A stretch of 64,000 bases of DNA from Microbacterium foliorum. GTDB taxonomy: Bacteria; Actinomycetota; Actinomycetes; Actinomycetales; Microbacteriaceae. The DNA lies in NCBI RefSeq assembly GCF_006385575.1, contig NZ_CP041040.1, positions 682,001 through 746,000 on the forward strand, read 5' to 3'. Within the stretch, counting starts at the first letter, position 1; every line of letters begins with the position of its first letter. The notes below the pieces were generated by a model. It was not told where the DNA came from and made no database searches. It was given only the letters and a program-made list of their open reading frames with translations. Below are positions 1 to 8,566 of this stretch, piece after piece. The translations under genes were made by a program, and so were the position numbers.

Positions 1-1427
1 GAGAGATCGCGCCGCTCATGGGTATGACCCCGAACGCCGTCTCGGTGCTGGCAGCGCGGGCCAGGGAAGGGTTCAAGCTCGCGTGGCTGCAGGCGCACAT
101 CAAAGAACCGGGACGCGACCCCGAGTGCCGATGGACCTGCGAGCGCATCGTGGCGCAGGGCCGCAAGCGCCATGTGGCGCGCGCCGACCGCGCGCGCTTC
201 GACGCGCACCTCGAACGCTGCACCCGATGCACGATGGCGAGTGCCGAGATCGAGCGGGCGTCGTCGAAGCTGCGGGCCGTGCTGTTGCCCGTGATCATCG
301 GCGGACCGGCGGCGGCAGCCTATTCGGCGGGATCTCCGGCGCCCGCCGCAGCTGCCGCCGTGAGCTGGATGCCTCGGGGCAGGTCACAGTGGTTCGTCGC
401 CGGTGGATCTGTCGCCGCGGCGACGGTGGTCGTCGCGGTCGCTGCAGTCGCCGCGCAGCTGGCGCCGGTAGGCCCGGATGTCGACGAGTCGTCGGCTCTC
501 GTGGTCGCATCGCCGGCTCCGATCGCATCGCCAGGATCGGCAGGGGCCCCCGCGCCGACCGAATCCCTGGCACCGACAGAACCTCCGATCGAATCGGAGG
601 CCTCCGAGCCCATCCCCGAGGAGCCGGCCGATCGCGAGGTCGTCGAGGATGCGATCGACGTGCCTCAGGTTCCCGCGGACATCACTGAGCCTGCGCCACC
701 GGGTGACGCGCGAACGCAGCCCCCGGTGCGCCCGCCGTCTGCCCCTGCGCAGCAGCCCCCGGTCGTGGACCCTCCGGTGGTGGATCCGCCGGTGGTGGAT
801 CCACCGGTCGTCGATCCTCCGGTTGAGGTTCCTCCGGTCGAAGTTCCTCCGGTCGTCGACCCTCCCGTCGATGTGCCGGTGACGATCTCCTGGCCCATCC
901 CGCCGACGACGGCTGTTCCGCCGACGATCACCGGCACCGGGACTCCGGGTGCAGCAGTCGAGATCGTCGACGAGACGGGCCGCATCATCGCCGCGGCGAT
1001 CGTCGGCGCGGACGGAACCTTCGCGGTGCGCCCCGACGTCGACACTCTCTACCAGGGCATTTCGGTCTCGCTACGGCATACCTCGCCGACCACGGGCGAG
1101 CAGACGGTGAGCGAGTCGACCGGGCGCACCTACTTCCCCGTGCCGGGCCTCGCCGAAGACTCGGACGGCGTCATCTCCCGCACGGATTCCGATGGCGACG
1201 GCAGGCGCGATGACCTCACGCTCGATGTGCGCGGCGTCGCCGGCTCGACGGCATCCGTATCCCTCGACGGGGGCCCGGCGATGACCGTGCTGCTCACGGA
1301 TGCGGCGACCATCGTGTCGTTCGTCGACATCCGGCCCGGACTCCATCGGGTCGAGCTGCGCTATGTCGACCCGGCGACGGGCGACCTCGGGCTCGCAGAC
1401 ACCGACCACATCCTCGTCCGGCCCTGA
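1..1427 (+). CDS. Sigma-70 region 4 / zinc-finger anti-sigma / Ig-like fusion protein (5' partial)
   Basis: The frame is open through the left edge (codons from base 3), so the N-terminus lies outside the window. The first ~30 visible residues (EIAPLMGMTPNAVSVLAARA) read as the sigma factor region 4 helix-turn-helix. They are followed by a cysteine/histidine segment (HLERCTRC) like an anti-sigma zinc finger, a hydrophobic membrane segment near nucleotides 385-470, a long Ala/Pro/Glu spacer, tandem VVDPP units (about 762-873), and a C-terminal Ig-like bacterial surface domain. The likely arrangement is a cytoplasmic ECF sigma factor tied to the membrane with an outside sensor. The sigma/anti-sigma fusion is seen in the sequence; the sensing role is inferred. 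No target promoter is evident. Confidence 0.75.
   Translation, partial: EIAPLMGMTPNAVSVLAARAREGFKLAWLQAHIKEPGRDPECRWTCERIVAQGRKRHVARADRARFDAHLERCTRCTMASAEIERASSKLRAVLLPVIIGGPAAAAYSAGSPAPAAAAAVSWMPRGRSQWFVAGGSVAAATVVVAVAAVAAQLAPVGPDVDESSALVVASPAPIASPGSAGAPAPTESLAPTEPPIESEASEPIPEEPADREVVEDAIDVPQVPADITEPAPPGDARTQPPVRPPSAPAQQPPVVDPPVVDPPVVDPPVVDPPVEVPPVEVPPVVDPPVDVPVTISWPIPPTTAVPPTITGTGTPGAAVEIVDETGRIIAAAIVGADGTFAVRPDVDTLYQGISVSLRHTSPTTGEQTVSESTGRTYFPVPGLAEDSDGVISRTDSDGDGRRDDLTLDVRGVAGSTASVSLDGGPAMTVLLTDAATIVSFVDIRPGLHRVELRYVDPATGDLGLADTDHILVRP
762..873 (+). repeat. 15-nt tandem repeat coding for VVDPP units
   Basis: About seven degenerate copies of a 15-nt unit encode VVDPP, VEVPP and VDVP in series. 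The unit keeps the reading frame and forms the extended proline-rich stalk between the membrane segment and the Ig-like domain of the sigma/anti-sigma fusion. Copy number could vary between strains without breaking the frame. Confidence 0.7.
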
Positions 1428-1485
1428 CCGTCTCCGACGGCGCGAAGGGCACCCCGTGGGCTGCGCCAGATGAGAAGCTAGAAGG

Positions 1486-2808
1486 ATGAGCATCTCTCGC
1501 GAATCCGACGTGATCGCCCCACCGGGGGGTGGCGCTCTGACCGATGTCGAGGTGCGGCGCCTCCGTGAGGACTTCCCGATCCTGCGCGCCGAGGTCAACG
1601 GGCATCCCCTGATGTATCTGGATTCGGGCGCCACCTCGCAGCGTCCGTTCGCCGTGCTCGACGCCGAACGCGAGTTCGCTTCGACACTGAATGCCGCCGT
1701 GCATCGCGGAGCGCACACTCTCGCCGCCGAGGCCACCGAGGTGTTCGAGGACGCCCGTGCCACGGTGGCCCGGTTCGTGGGCGCCGACGAGGGTGAGATC
1801 GTCTGGACGTCGAACGCCACCGAGGCCCTCAACCTCATCGCCTATTCGCTCTCGAACGCGTCGCTCGGACGCGGGGGAGCGGCCGCCGAGCGGCTTCGTC
1901 TGCGCGAGGGCGACGAGATCGTCACCACCGAGATGGAGCACCACGCGAACCTCATCCCGTGGCAGGAGCTCGCGGCTCGCACGGGCGCGACCCTGCGGGT
2001 GATACCGCTCGACGACGACGGTGCCCTCCGACTCGATGCCGCCGCCGACCTCATCACCGAGCGCACGAAGCTCGTCGCGTTCACCCATGTGTCGAACGTG
2101 CTCGGCGTGATCAACCCCGTCGAGCAGCTCGTCGCCCTGGCCCACGCGGTCGACGCGATGGTCGTGCTCGATGCTTGTCAGTCGGCTCCTCATCTGCCGC
2201 TCGACGTGCGCGCGCTCGACGTCGACTTCGCCGTACTGTCGGGGCACAAGATGCTCGGCCCCACCGGCATCGGCGCTCTCTACGGGCGACGTGAACTGCT
2301 CGAGGCCATGCCGCCGTTCCTCACGGGCGGTTCGATGATCACGACGGTCACCACGACGGAGGCCGCCTACCTGCCACCGCCGCAGCGGTTCGAGGCCGGA
2401 ACCCAGCGAGTCTCGCAGGCGATCGCGCTCGCCGCGGCGATCGACTATCTGACCGCGGTGGGCATGCCGCGCATCGCCGCGCATGAGGCCGCCTTCGGCA
2501 GGCGTCTCGTCGACGGCCTCACGGCCATCGACGGGGTGCGTGTGCTCGGTGCCGGCATCGACCTGCCGCGTGTCGGGCTCGCGAGCTTCGACGTCGACGG
2601 CATCCACTCGCACGACGTGGGGCAGTTCCTAGACGATCGGGGCATCGCGGTGCGCGTGGGACACCACTGCGCGCAGCCACTGCATCGTCGCCTCGGCATC
2701 ACCTCGTCGACCAGGGCGAGCACCTATCTGTACACGACCGACGCCGAGGTGGATGCCGTGATCGACGGCGTCCAGGGTGCGATCGAATTCTTCCGGAGGG
2801 GCGCATGA
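1486..2808 (+). CDS. sufS: Cysteine desulfurase SufS
   Basis: Class V aminotransferase-fold, PLP-dependent enzyme that takes sulfur from L-cysteine as a protein persulfide for iron-sulfur cluster assembly in the cytoplasm. At 440 aa it is a little longer than typical SufS (about 405-415) because of an N-terminal extension of ~20 residues. The PLP lysine is in SGHKMLGPTG (about K255) and the sulfur-accepting cysteine is in RVGHHCAQP (about C395), the SufS form of this motif. The stop overlaps the sufU start by 4 nt (ATGA), so the two are translationally coupled. No sufBCD genes are visible, so this pair is either the tail of the operon or separate from it. Confidence 0.93.
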   Translation: MSISRESDVIAPPGGGALTDVEVRRLREDFPILRAEVNGHPLMYLDSGATSQRPFAVLDAEREFASTLNAAVHRGAHTLAAEATEVFEDARATVARFVGADEGEIVWTSNATEALNLIAYSLSNASLGRGGAAAERLRLREGDEIVTTEMEHHANLIPWQELAARTGATLRVIPLDDDGALRLDAAADLITERTKLVAFTHVSNVLGVINPVEQLVALAHAVDAMVVLDACQSAPHLPLDVRALDVDFAVLSGHKMLGPTGIGALYGRRELLEAMPPFLTGGSMITTVTTTEAAYLPPPQRFEAGTQRVSQAIALAAAIDYLTAVGMPRIAAHEAAFGRRLVDGLTAIDGVRVLGAGIDLPRVGLASFDVDGIHSHDVGQFLDDRGIAVRVGHHCAQPLHRRLGITSSTRASTYLYTTDAEVDAVIDGVQGAIEFFRRGA

Positions 2809-3239
2809 GCGACCTGCAGAACCTTTATCAGGAACTCATCCTCGACCACTCCCGGACCCCGTATGGGTTCGGGCTGCGCGGCGAGATCGCGGCGCAGTCG
2901 CATCAGGTGAATCCGACGTGCGGTGACGAGGTCACTCTGCAGGTGCACCGCGACGCTGACGGCGGCATCGAGGCGATCGCGTGGGAGGGTCACGGATGCG
3001 CCATCTCGCAGGCATCCGCCTCGCTGCTCGCCGAACTCGCCGAGGGACTGACGATCGATGAGCTCGAGATCCGCATCGCCGCGTTCCGTGAGGCGATGCG
3101 CTCGCGCGGCAAGATCGAGCCGGATGAAGAGCTGCTCGGCGACGCAGCCGCGCTCGGGGGTGTCTCGCGCTACGTGGCTCGCGTGAAGTGCGCCATGTTG
3201 GCGTGGGTCGCGGCGGAGGACGCACTCCACAAGGCATGA
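2805..3239 (+). CDS. sufU: SufU sulfurtransferase / Fe-S assembly protein
   Basis: IscU-like fold protein of 144 aa, typical SufU length. In Gram-positive bacteria SufU is a zinc-dependent sulfurtransferase that accepts persulfide sulfur from SufS and passes it to the SufBCD scaffold. The zinc ligands known from SufU are all present: C39 and D41 in PTCGDEV, C65 in GHGCAIS and C129 in RVKCAML. The ~20-residue insertion between the second and third cysteines that separates SufU from IscU is also present. The gene is coupled to sufS through an ATGA overlap. Confidence 0.93.
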   Translation: MSDLQNLYQELILDHSRTPYGFGLRGEIAAQSHQVNPTCGDEVTLQVHRDADGGIEAIAWEGHGCAISQASASLLAELAEGLTIDELEIRIAAFREAMRSRGKIEPDEELLGDAAALGGVSRYVARVKCAMLAWVAAEDALHKA

Positions 3240-3270
3240 GCGTCGGCGCTATGCGGTGCAGGATGGAATC

Positions 3271-4215
3271 ATGCCTCTTGATCTGAATCCGCTCCGCGCC
3301 GACCGCTTCGCCGATTGGCGTGAAGCAACCCGGGCACGCCTGGTGACCCTGCGACAGGGGTCGGGGATGCACGTCGGCGGGGACGCCGTCTCGGATGTCG
3401 ACGCCGTCCTCGTAGACCTGCTCCCCGCCGGCCACGAGACCGAGACCTCGCTCATCCTCACTATCGATGACGAGGGCACCCGCGTCGGCACGGTCTGGCT
3501 CGCAGCGAACAACGGGGTGCTGATCATCGTCGATCTCGCGTTCGCGATCGAGCCGACCGAGCGACAGCTCGACGACCTGCTCGACGAGCTCCGGTCGTTG
3601 GCACGCAGGCAGCAGGTCGGTCGCCTCAGCATCGCCCTGCATTCCTCCGACACCGCAGGGAGAGGCTTCGTCGAGGGGCGAGGGTTCGAGGTCGCGTCGA
3701 TCCGGATGCTTCTCGAGCCGCTGCCGTCTCGCGAGCCTCGCGTTTCCGGTGGCCTCGTCGTGACGCCGATGACTCCCGAGCGCTTCACGAGCTTCGCCTC
3801 GGCATCCGAAGCGGCGTTCGCCGAGGACCTCGTGGCATCCGGCCGGTATTCGGCGGAGGATGCGGCGGTCGAGTCGCACCGGCAGATGGAGCTCGAGCTC
3901 CCCGACGGCATCGATTCGGAGGGGCAGGAGCTGTTCACCGCCCATGTCGACGGCGCCGAGGTCGGGGTGCTGTGGATCGGCATCCGCAACCGAGGCGGAC
4001 GCCCGCACGTGTTCATCCTCGACATCGAGATCGCGGCTGATCAGCGCCGCAAGGGCTACGGTCGCGACCTCATGCTCGCGGCCGAGCACGAGGCGGCGCG
4101 GCTGGGTGCCGACTCGATGGGGCTGCATGTCTTCGGCTTCAACACCTCGGCGATCAACCTCTACGAGAGCCTCGGCTACCACCGGATCGAAGAGCGCTTC
4201 CTGCTCACGGTGTGA
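3271..4215 (+). CDS. GNAT family N-acetyltransferase (two-domain)
   Basis: Protein of 314 aa with two GNAT-like halves. The C-terminal half carries the acetyl-CoA pyrophosphate loop RRKGYG at about residues 259-264, followed by the usual helix and the motif INLYESLGY. The N-terminal half (about 60-150) has GNAT-like secondary structure but no clear Q/RxxGxG loop, so it is probably a degenerate domain. The ATG at 3271 is preferred over a GTG at 3256 because AGGA lies eight bases upstream. The substrate is unknown. The gene is 31 bp from sufU and could share its transcript. Confidence 0.8.
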   Translation: MPLDLNPLRADRFADWREATRARLVTLRQGSGMHVGGDAVSDVDAVLVDLLPAGHETETSLILTIDDEGTRVGTVWLAANNGVLIIVDLAFAIEPTERQLDDLLDELRSLARRQQVGRLSIALHSSDTAGRGFVEGRGFEVASIRMLLEPLPSREPRVSGGLVVTPMTPERFTSFASASEAAFAEDLVASGRYSAEDAAVESHRQMELELPDGIDSEGQELFTAHVDGAEVGVLWIGIRNRGGRPHVFILDIEIAADQRRKGYGRDLMLAAEHEAARLGADSMGLHVFGFNTSAINLYESLGYHRIEERFLLTV

Positions 4216-4271
4216 GCGCGACACACGGAGTCATGCGGGAATAGCAGCGCCCGGCACACGTTGGTCCGAGC

Positions 4272-4913
4272 ATGACTACTCTCGGAATCATCGGTGCAGG
4301 ACACATCGGCAGCCAGGTCGCACGGGTCGCGGTGGCCAACGGCTATGACGTCGTGATCGCGAACTCGCGCGGACCGGAGACCCTCGCAGACCTCGTCGCG
4401 GAGCTCGGAGATCGCGCGTCGGCCGCGACTGCCGCCGACGCTGCTTCGGCTGGCGACGTCGTGGTCGTCACGGTGCCGCTCGGCAAGATCGACCAGCTGC
4501 CTGTCGAGCAGCTCGCGGGCAAGATCGTGCTCGACACGAACAACTACTACTTCGAGCGCGACGGACACATCGACGCCCTCGACCGCGGTGAGACTACCAC
4601 GTCGGAGCTTCTGCAGGAGCAGCTGCCGACCTCGCGCATCGCGAAGGCGTTCAACCACATCTTCGCGGCCGACATCACGACCGACGGTTCGCCGGCGGGC
4701 ACGCCCGATCGACGCGCGCTCGCCACGGCCGGCGACGACGCAGAGGCCGTCGCCTTCGTCACCCGCTTCTACGACGAGGCCGGCTTCGACACGGTCGACG
4801 TCGGCCCGCTCAGCGAGTCCTGGCGGGTCGAGCGTGACCGGCCGGCGTATGTCGTGCGCCAGAACGCCGACGAGCTGAAGGCGAACCTCGCGATCGCGAA
4901 CCGTCTGCCCTGA
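4272..4913 (+). CDS. NAD(P)-binding F420-dependent NADP oxidoreductase-like protein
   Basis: Protein of 213 aa with an N-terminal Rossmann fold (TLGIIGAGHIGSQVA; GxGxxG at 8-13) and the NxRGPE segment that in this family contacts the NADP 2'-phosphate. It belongs to the F420-dependent NADP reductase / ProC-like superfamily. True F420:NADP reductase moves hydride between F420H2 and NADP, but many short members of this family act on other substrates, so the reaction stays open. It stands alone between a GNAT gene and a terminator. Confidence 0.8.
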   Translation: MTTLGIIGAGHIGSQVARVAVANGYDVVIANSRGPETLADLVAELGDRASAATAADAASAGDVVVVTVPLGKIDQLPVEQLAGKIVLDTNNYYFERDGHIDALDRGETTTSELLQEQLPTSRIAKAFNHIFAADITTDGSPAGTPDRRALATAGDDAEAVAFVTRFYDEAGFDTVDVGPLSESWRVERDRPAYVVRQNADELKANLAIANRLP

Positions 4914-4925
4914 CGCAGGACGGTG

Positions 4926-4954
4926 AGGAGCGGATGCCGACGCATCCGCTCCTT
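4926..4954 (+). terminator. Intrinsic terminator after the F420-type oxidoreductase
   Basis: A 12-bp hairpin stem (arms 4926-4937 and 4942-4953, loop CGAC) begins 12 nt after the stop codon and is followed by TTC. It closes the transcript that includes the gene at 4272. Confidence 0.65.
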
Positions 4955-4980
4955 CGCCATCTCCGCCGTTCGACGAAGCG

Positions 4981-5054
4981 CCGGAGCCGTAATATATGCG
5001 CTCCGGTGGGATACCAAACTTGTCCGCCAGGTCACAGAGTGACATAATTCCGGC
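4981..5054 (+). promoter_or_regulatory. gntR promoter, leaderless start, with inverted repeat
   Basis: TTGTCC (5020-5025) and CATAAT (5043-5048) are 17 bp apart, and the ATG at 5055 lies only 6 nt after the -10, so the mRNA probably starts at the ATG. An inverted repeat CCGGAGC / GCTCCGG (4981-4987 and 5000-5006) just upstream of the -35 is a candidate operator for the regulator itself. Confidence 0.55.
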
Positions 5055-5714
5055 ATGGTGGGGGTGGGGACTACCGGCGAACTCGAGTCGGTGCGAGTGA
5101 CGCGCGTTCTTCGAGATGACATCGTGCTCGGTCGGCGCGCCCCGGGATCACGTCTCATCGAACGGGACATCGCGGCTGAGCTCAACGTGTCGCGGCTGCC
5201 CGTGCGCGAAGCGATCCGCACTCTCGTCAGTGAGGGAGTGGTCGTCGCCCGCCCGCGGACCTGGGCCGTCGTGCGGGAGTTCACGCATCGTGACATCCGA
5301 GATTTCGGAGAGGTCCGCGAGGCGATCGAGACCCTGATCTTCGTCTTCGCCGCCGAACGCCACACCGACGAGGGCATCGCGCGGCTCCGCGCTGCCTACG
5401 AGCGCGAGCTCGCCGCCGCATCCGCGGGTGAGGTCGAAGCCGCCCGCATCGCGGCGGGCGAGTTCCACGAGATCTCCGCCGAGCTGGCCGGCAACGACAT
5501 GCTCAGTGAACTCATCGGAGTGTTCGTCACGCGCCTGCGCTGGCTCTTCGGGCAGCACGACGATCTGCTCGCGATGGCCGAGGAGCATCGCCTGATTCTC
5601 GAAGCGGTCGAGGCTCGTGACACCGACACCCTCCGCTGGATGATCCCCCGCCACCTCGCCAGCGGCCAGGAAGCAGCGGAACGGCGTCTCAGCGATCAGG
5701 CCTACTCGGCCTGA
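5055..5714 (+). CDS. GntR-family transcriptional regulator (FadR subfamily)
   Basis: Protein of 219 aa. Residues ~15-75 form a winged helix-turn-helix (SRLIERDIAAELNVSRLPVR) with the GntR-typical PVREAIRTL recognition helix. The C-terminal ~130 residues are all-helical, as expected for the FCD ligand-binding domain of FadR-type repressors. No adjacent catabolic operon marks the ligand. A strong promoter directly abuts the start codon, which fits autoregulation. Family assignment is secure; the target is unknown. Confidence 0.88.
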   Translation: MVGVGTTGELESVRVTRVLRDDIVLGRRAPGSRLIERDIAAELNVSRLPVREAIRTLVSEGVVVARPRTWAVVREFTHRDIRDFGEVREAIETLIFVFAAERHTDEGIARLRAAYERELAAASAGEVEAARIAAGEFHEISAELAGNDMLSELIGVFVTRLRWLFGQHDDLLAMAEEHRLILEAVEARDTDTLRWMIPRHLASGQEAAERRLSDQAYSA

Positions 5715-5830
5715 GCATCCGGCCGGTCCCGCCCTGCCGCGGACGCGCACCGGTCTGGAGAGTGATCTCCGGCGAGGATATATTGGCCCTACGGAATCGT
5801 TCCGGAAGTCGTCGTGTCCTGGGGAGCGAT

Positions 5831-6076
5831 ATGAGAGCCGTCGCCGTCGTCGCCGGGGGCCTGCTGCTGCTCGGTGGAACGGTGCTCATCGCGGTTGCCG
5901 ATCAGCAACGCGTGGAGGCGCTTGATCAAGCGAAGGCGGCCGTGGTCGAGGCCGAAGAGCGGCTCGACGTCGCGCGAGACGCGAACCTCCGACTCGCCGA
6001 GCAGCTGACCGCCCTGCGCACGGTCATCGCCGACCAGGAGACGCTGCTCTCCGACACGACGGGTCTCCTGCCATGA
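5831..6076 (+). CDS. Small membrane-anchored coiled-coil protein
   Basis: The ATG at 5831 is preceded by GGGGAG at a good distance and gives 81 aa. It has an N-terminal membrane segment (AVAVVAGGLLLLGGTVLIAV, about residues 3-24) followed by a charged helical region rich in Ala, Glu and Leu that should form a coiled coil. I do not recognise a family. It ends 10 nt before the next gene, which also begins with a membrane segment and a coiled coil, so the two are probably co-expressed and may pair at the envelope. Confidence 0.6.
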   Translation: MRAVAVVAGGLLLLGGTVLIAVADQQRVEALDQAKAAVVEAEERLDVARDANLRLAEQLTALRTVIADQETLLSDTTGLLP

Positions 6077-6086
6077 GGCGGTCCCG

Positions 6087-6950
6087 GTGATCCGGCGGGT
6101 CCTCTCCGTCGCCATGGTCGCCACACTGATGCTGGCTGCTGGCGTGGTCTCTCGTGCTGTCGCGCTCGACGAGGACAGGGCGGCTGCGATCGCCGAACTG
6201 CGGTCGCTCGCGCAGTCGACCCGCACGGCGGAGATGCGCACAGATCACCTCGAAGGGTCGATCGCGATCGCCGAGAAGGACACCGCTGCACGCGCCGCCG
6301 TGCTCGAGGTGCGGCCCGCGTTCGTCGTGGAGATCGCCGCGCTGCGCGAGGCGATGGAGGGAGCCGACGGCAAGATCGACACGTCGGCGCACCGAGCAGC
6401 GGCGATGTCGGCTCAGGCGTCGGTGCTCGCCGAGCGGAAGGACCCGGCGACCGTCATCGCCGCCACAGCCACGGTGCACTCGCTCATCGACAGGGTCGGG
6501 CAGGACGTCGGCAATTGGGAGGCGGCGCAGTACGCGGCGCCGTCGGGCCCTGCCTGGTCGTCGAGCGGGCCGGATGGGTTCGCACGGGTGCGCGCAGCCC
6601 TCGACCGGGTCGGCGGCGGGGGAGTCGGCCTCTACGAATCGGCCTCGTGTGCGGGAGGGACCGCGCCGGCGTGCGCGAACAGCAGCGGTTACATCAAGTA
6701 CCGTGCCGACATCGTCGGCTGGAGTGCAGACCAGCTGAACTGGGCGATGGCGCACGAGCTGGCCCACATCTACCAGTTCCGGGTCTGGGGTGCGCTGACC
6801 TCGTCGGACGTCTACCGCTCGTCTTTCGGGGGCGACCCCGAGTTCCTCGCGAACTGCATGGCGGTCGTGCGCGGCTACCCCGGGCCCATCGGGTGCGACA
6901 GTGAGCAGCAGGCGTGGGCGTCGGGGATCTGGGTCGGCGCGGTCCGCTGA
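6087..6950 (+). CDS. Secreted or membrane-anchored HExxH protein, putative zinc peptidase
   Basis: Protein of 287 aa beginning with a hydrophobic signal/anchor (VATLMLAAGVVSRAVA), then a ~130-residue helical coiled-coil part, then a globular C-terminal domain. That domain holds AHELAHIYQ (HELAH at 223-227), a zinc-peptidase HExxH motif, and about 25 residues later GGDPEFLANCMA, where the Glu could be the third zinc ligand (compare E.xADC.A in zinc metallopeptidases). Three cysteines in the external domain could form a disulfide. The start is GTG; the ATG at 6073 is blocked by a stop after five codons. The peptidase role is inferred from the motif only. Confidence 0.6.
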   Translation: MIRRVLSVAMVATLMLAAGVVSRAVALDEDRAAAIAELRSLAQSTRTAEMRTDHLEGSIAIAEKDTAARAAVLEVRPAFVVEIAALREAMEGADGKIDTSAHRAAAMSAQASVLAERKDPATVIAATATVHSLIDRVGQDVGNWEAAQYAAPSGPAWSSSGPDGFARVRAALDRVGGGGVGLYESASCAGGTAPACANSSGYIKYRADIVGWSADQLNWAMAHELAHIYQFRVWGALTSSDVYRSSFGGDPEFLANCMAVVRGYPGPIGCDSEQQAWASGIWVGAVR

Positions 6951-6951
6951 G

Positions 6952-7791
6952 TCAGGCGATCGGGGTGGTCGTGTCGATGGCCTCGCGCAAGGGGCGGCGC
7001 ATGACCCGCCAGTAGCCCGTCGGTGCGAGGCGAGCGAGCACATCGATCAGACGCGCCTCCCGCCCGATCATGCTGCGCGCGCGGCGACGCTCCGTCGCCC
7101 GCACGATCTGCGCGGCGGCATCCGCTGGCTCGGTGTGGTACATCGCTGCCTGCGCGCCTGCGGCGCGTGCGGCGACCGCGGGGTCGATCGCCGCGGCATA
7201 GCGTCCGTGCAGGATGATCCCCGTGCGGACTCCGGCGGGGTACACCGCGCCGACCGTCACCGACGTGCCCTCGAGCTCGTGCCGAAGTGCCTCGGAGAAC
7301 CCGCGCACCGCGAACTTGCTCAGGGAGTAGGGGATGCGTCCTGCGGGCGCGGCCAGCGCGTACACGCTCGCGAGGTGGGTGATGTGCGCGGCGTGAGCCG
7401 AACGCAGGGCGGGCAGCAGCGCCTTCGTGATCGACACGGTTCCCCAGAGGTTCACGTCGGTCAGCCAGCGCATCTCCTCCATGGTCAGCTGATCGATATC
7501 GCCGAGCATCGACGACCCCGCGCACGTGATCAGGGCGTTCACGCGGCGGTGCGCCGCGGTGATCTCGGCGGCCGCAGCGAAGACGGCGTCGTCGTCGCGC
7601 AGGTCGACGACGTGCGTGGTGACGGTGGTGCCCTCGAGTTCGGCCGCCAGGGCTGCGAGTCCGTCGGCGTTGTGGTCGATGAGCGCCAGATGCACGCGTC
7701 GGCGGGCCAGCAGGCGGGCGATGTCAGCCCCCATCCCGCTCGCGGCGCCGGTGATGACCGTCGTGCTTCCGGTGAGCGTGAGACGCTTCAT
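6952..7791 (-). CDS. Short-chain dehydrogenase/reductase (SDR)
   Basis: Classical SDR of 279 aa: TGAASGMG nucleotide-binding glycine motif near the N-terminus, a CAGS segment in place of NNAG, the catalytic serine in LASVYALAA and the YSLSK catalytic Tyr/Lys pair. The start at 7791 is set by AGGAGGG 6 nt upstream; longer readings upstream lack an RBS. The C-terminal ~40 residues (LIDVLARLAPTGYWRVMRR) resemble SDRs that act on hydrophobic substrates. Substrate unknown. Convergent with the HExxH gene (1 nt apart). Confidence 0.85.
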   Translation of the reverse strand: MKRLTLTGSTTVITGAASGMGADIARLLARRRVHLALIDHNADGLAALAAELEGTTVTTHVVDLRDDDAVFAAAAEITAAHRRVNALITCAGSSMLGDIDQLTMEEMRWLTDVNLWGTVSITKALLPALRSAHAAHITHLASVYALAAPAGRIPYSLSKFAVRGFSEALRHELEGTSVTVGAVYPAGVRTGIILHGRYAAAIDPAVAARAAGAQAAMYHTEPADAAAQIVRATERRRARSMIGREARLIDVLARLAPTGYWRVMRRPLREAIDTTTPIA

Positions 7792-7918
7792 CGCATCCCT
7801 CCTGGCGGCGATCGGGAGTGCAGCCGGTCGTGGAGCAGGTCTCGCGACCCGATTCCGATCCATTCTGGCCCACTGCAACCGAGAGCGATACCGGTACGCT
7901 CGAAGCAAGGAGGTAGCG

Positions 7919-8500
7919 GTGGGACGAACTGCAGATGCCATCGCAGAAGGCGTCGCGATCGCGACCGCTGCGGCGCGCCTCGCCGTCAAGAATCACATCC
8001 TCATCGGCACGATCGCCGAGAACGGGGTCTTCGACACGGACAAGTACATCGCCGACGCGCGCGAAGCGCTGCGGGCGATGGCCGAGGAGTCCGAAGAGGT
8101 CGAGCGCAACCTGACCGAGCTGCGCAAGCGCGCTCGCGGGCGTCACTCCGATCCCTCGGGCACCCACGACTACCGCGACCGCGACGTGCGCAACCTGCGT
8201 CGGCGGGCCAAGCAGTCGCACGGGGTCGCGACCAAGCTGCGCGACATGATGGAGGACGAGGCCGCACTGCGTGTCATCGTCGAAGAAGCTCGTGAGGGCG
8301 CCTGGGCCGACGTGCGGCACAACCTCGATCGCCGGCTGCGCGTCGAAGGCATGCGGCCCGATCAGGACCCCGATTACGAGCGCATGCGCGAGGCGCGGAT
8401 GCAGGCGCTGCGGCTCGTCGATCTGCAGGCTCTGTCGTCTCTGCAGCGCGCGAAGGCAAAGCGCAAGAAGAAGCAGAACACGCCCGACGGTGACGAGTGA
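7919..8500 (+). CDS. Hypothetical charged helical protein
   Basis: The GTG at 7919 follows a perfect AAGGAGG (7907-7913) at 5-nt spacing and gives 193 aa. The protein is almost entirely helical and highly charged, with an N-terminal segment GRTADAIAEGVAIATAAARL and a basic C-terminal tail (KAKRKKKQ). No catalytic motif, signal peptide or membrane segment is visible. I do not recognise the function; the basic tail may contact nucleic acid. It is divergent from the SDR gene. Confidence 0.65.
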   Translation: MGRTADAIAEGVAIATAAARLAVKNHILIGTIAENGVFDTDKYIADAREALRAMAEESEEVERNLTELRKRARGRHSDPSGTHDYRDRDVRNLRRRAKQSHGVATKLRDMMEDEAALRVIVEEAREGAWADVRHNLDRRLRVEGMRPDQDPDYERMREARMQALRLVDLQALSSLQRAKAKRKKKQNTPDGDE

Positions 8501-8566
8501 GCCCTCGTTTCGCTTTCGCGTCGCGTCTGTTGTAGGCTGTTCTACGGCCCGCTGAGCGGTCCAGGA

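Noticed and set aside
2932..4224. Open frame of 430 codons on the minus strand across sufU and the GNAT gene
   Set aside because: It crosses two well-supported genes on the other strand and has biased, repetitive composition.
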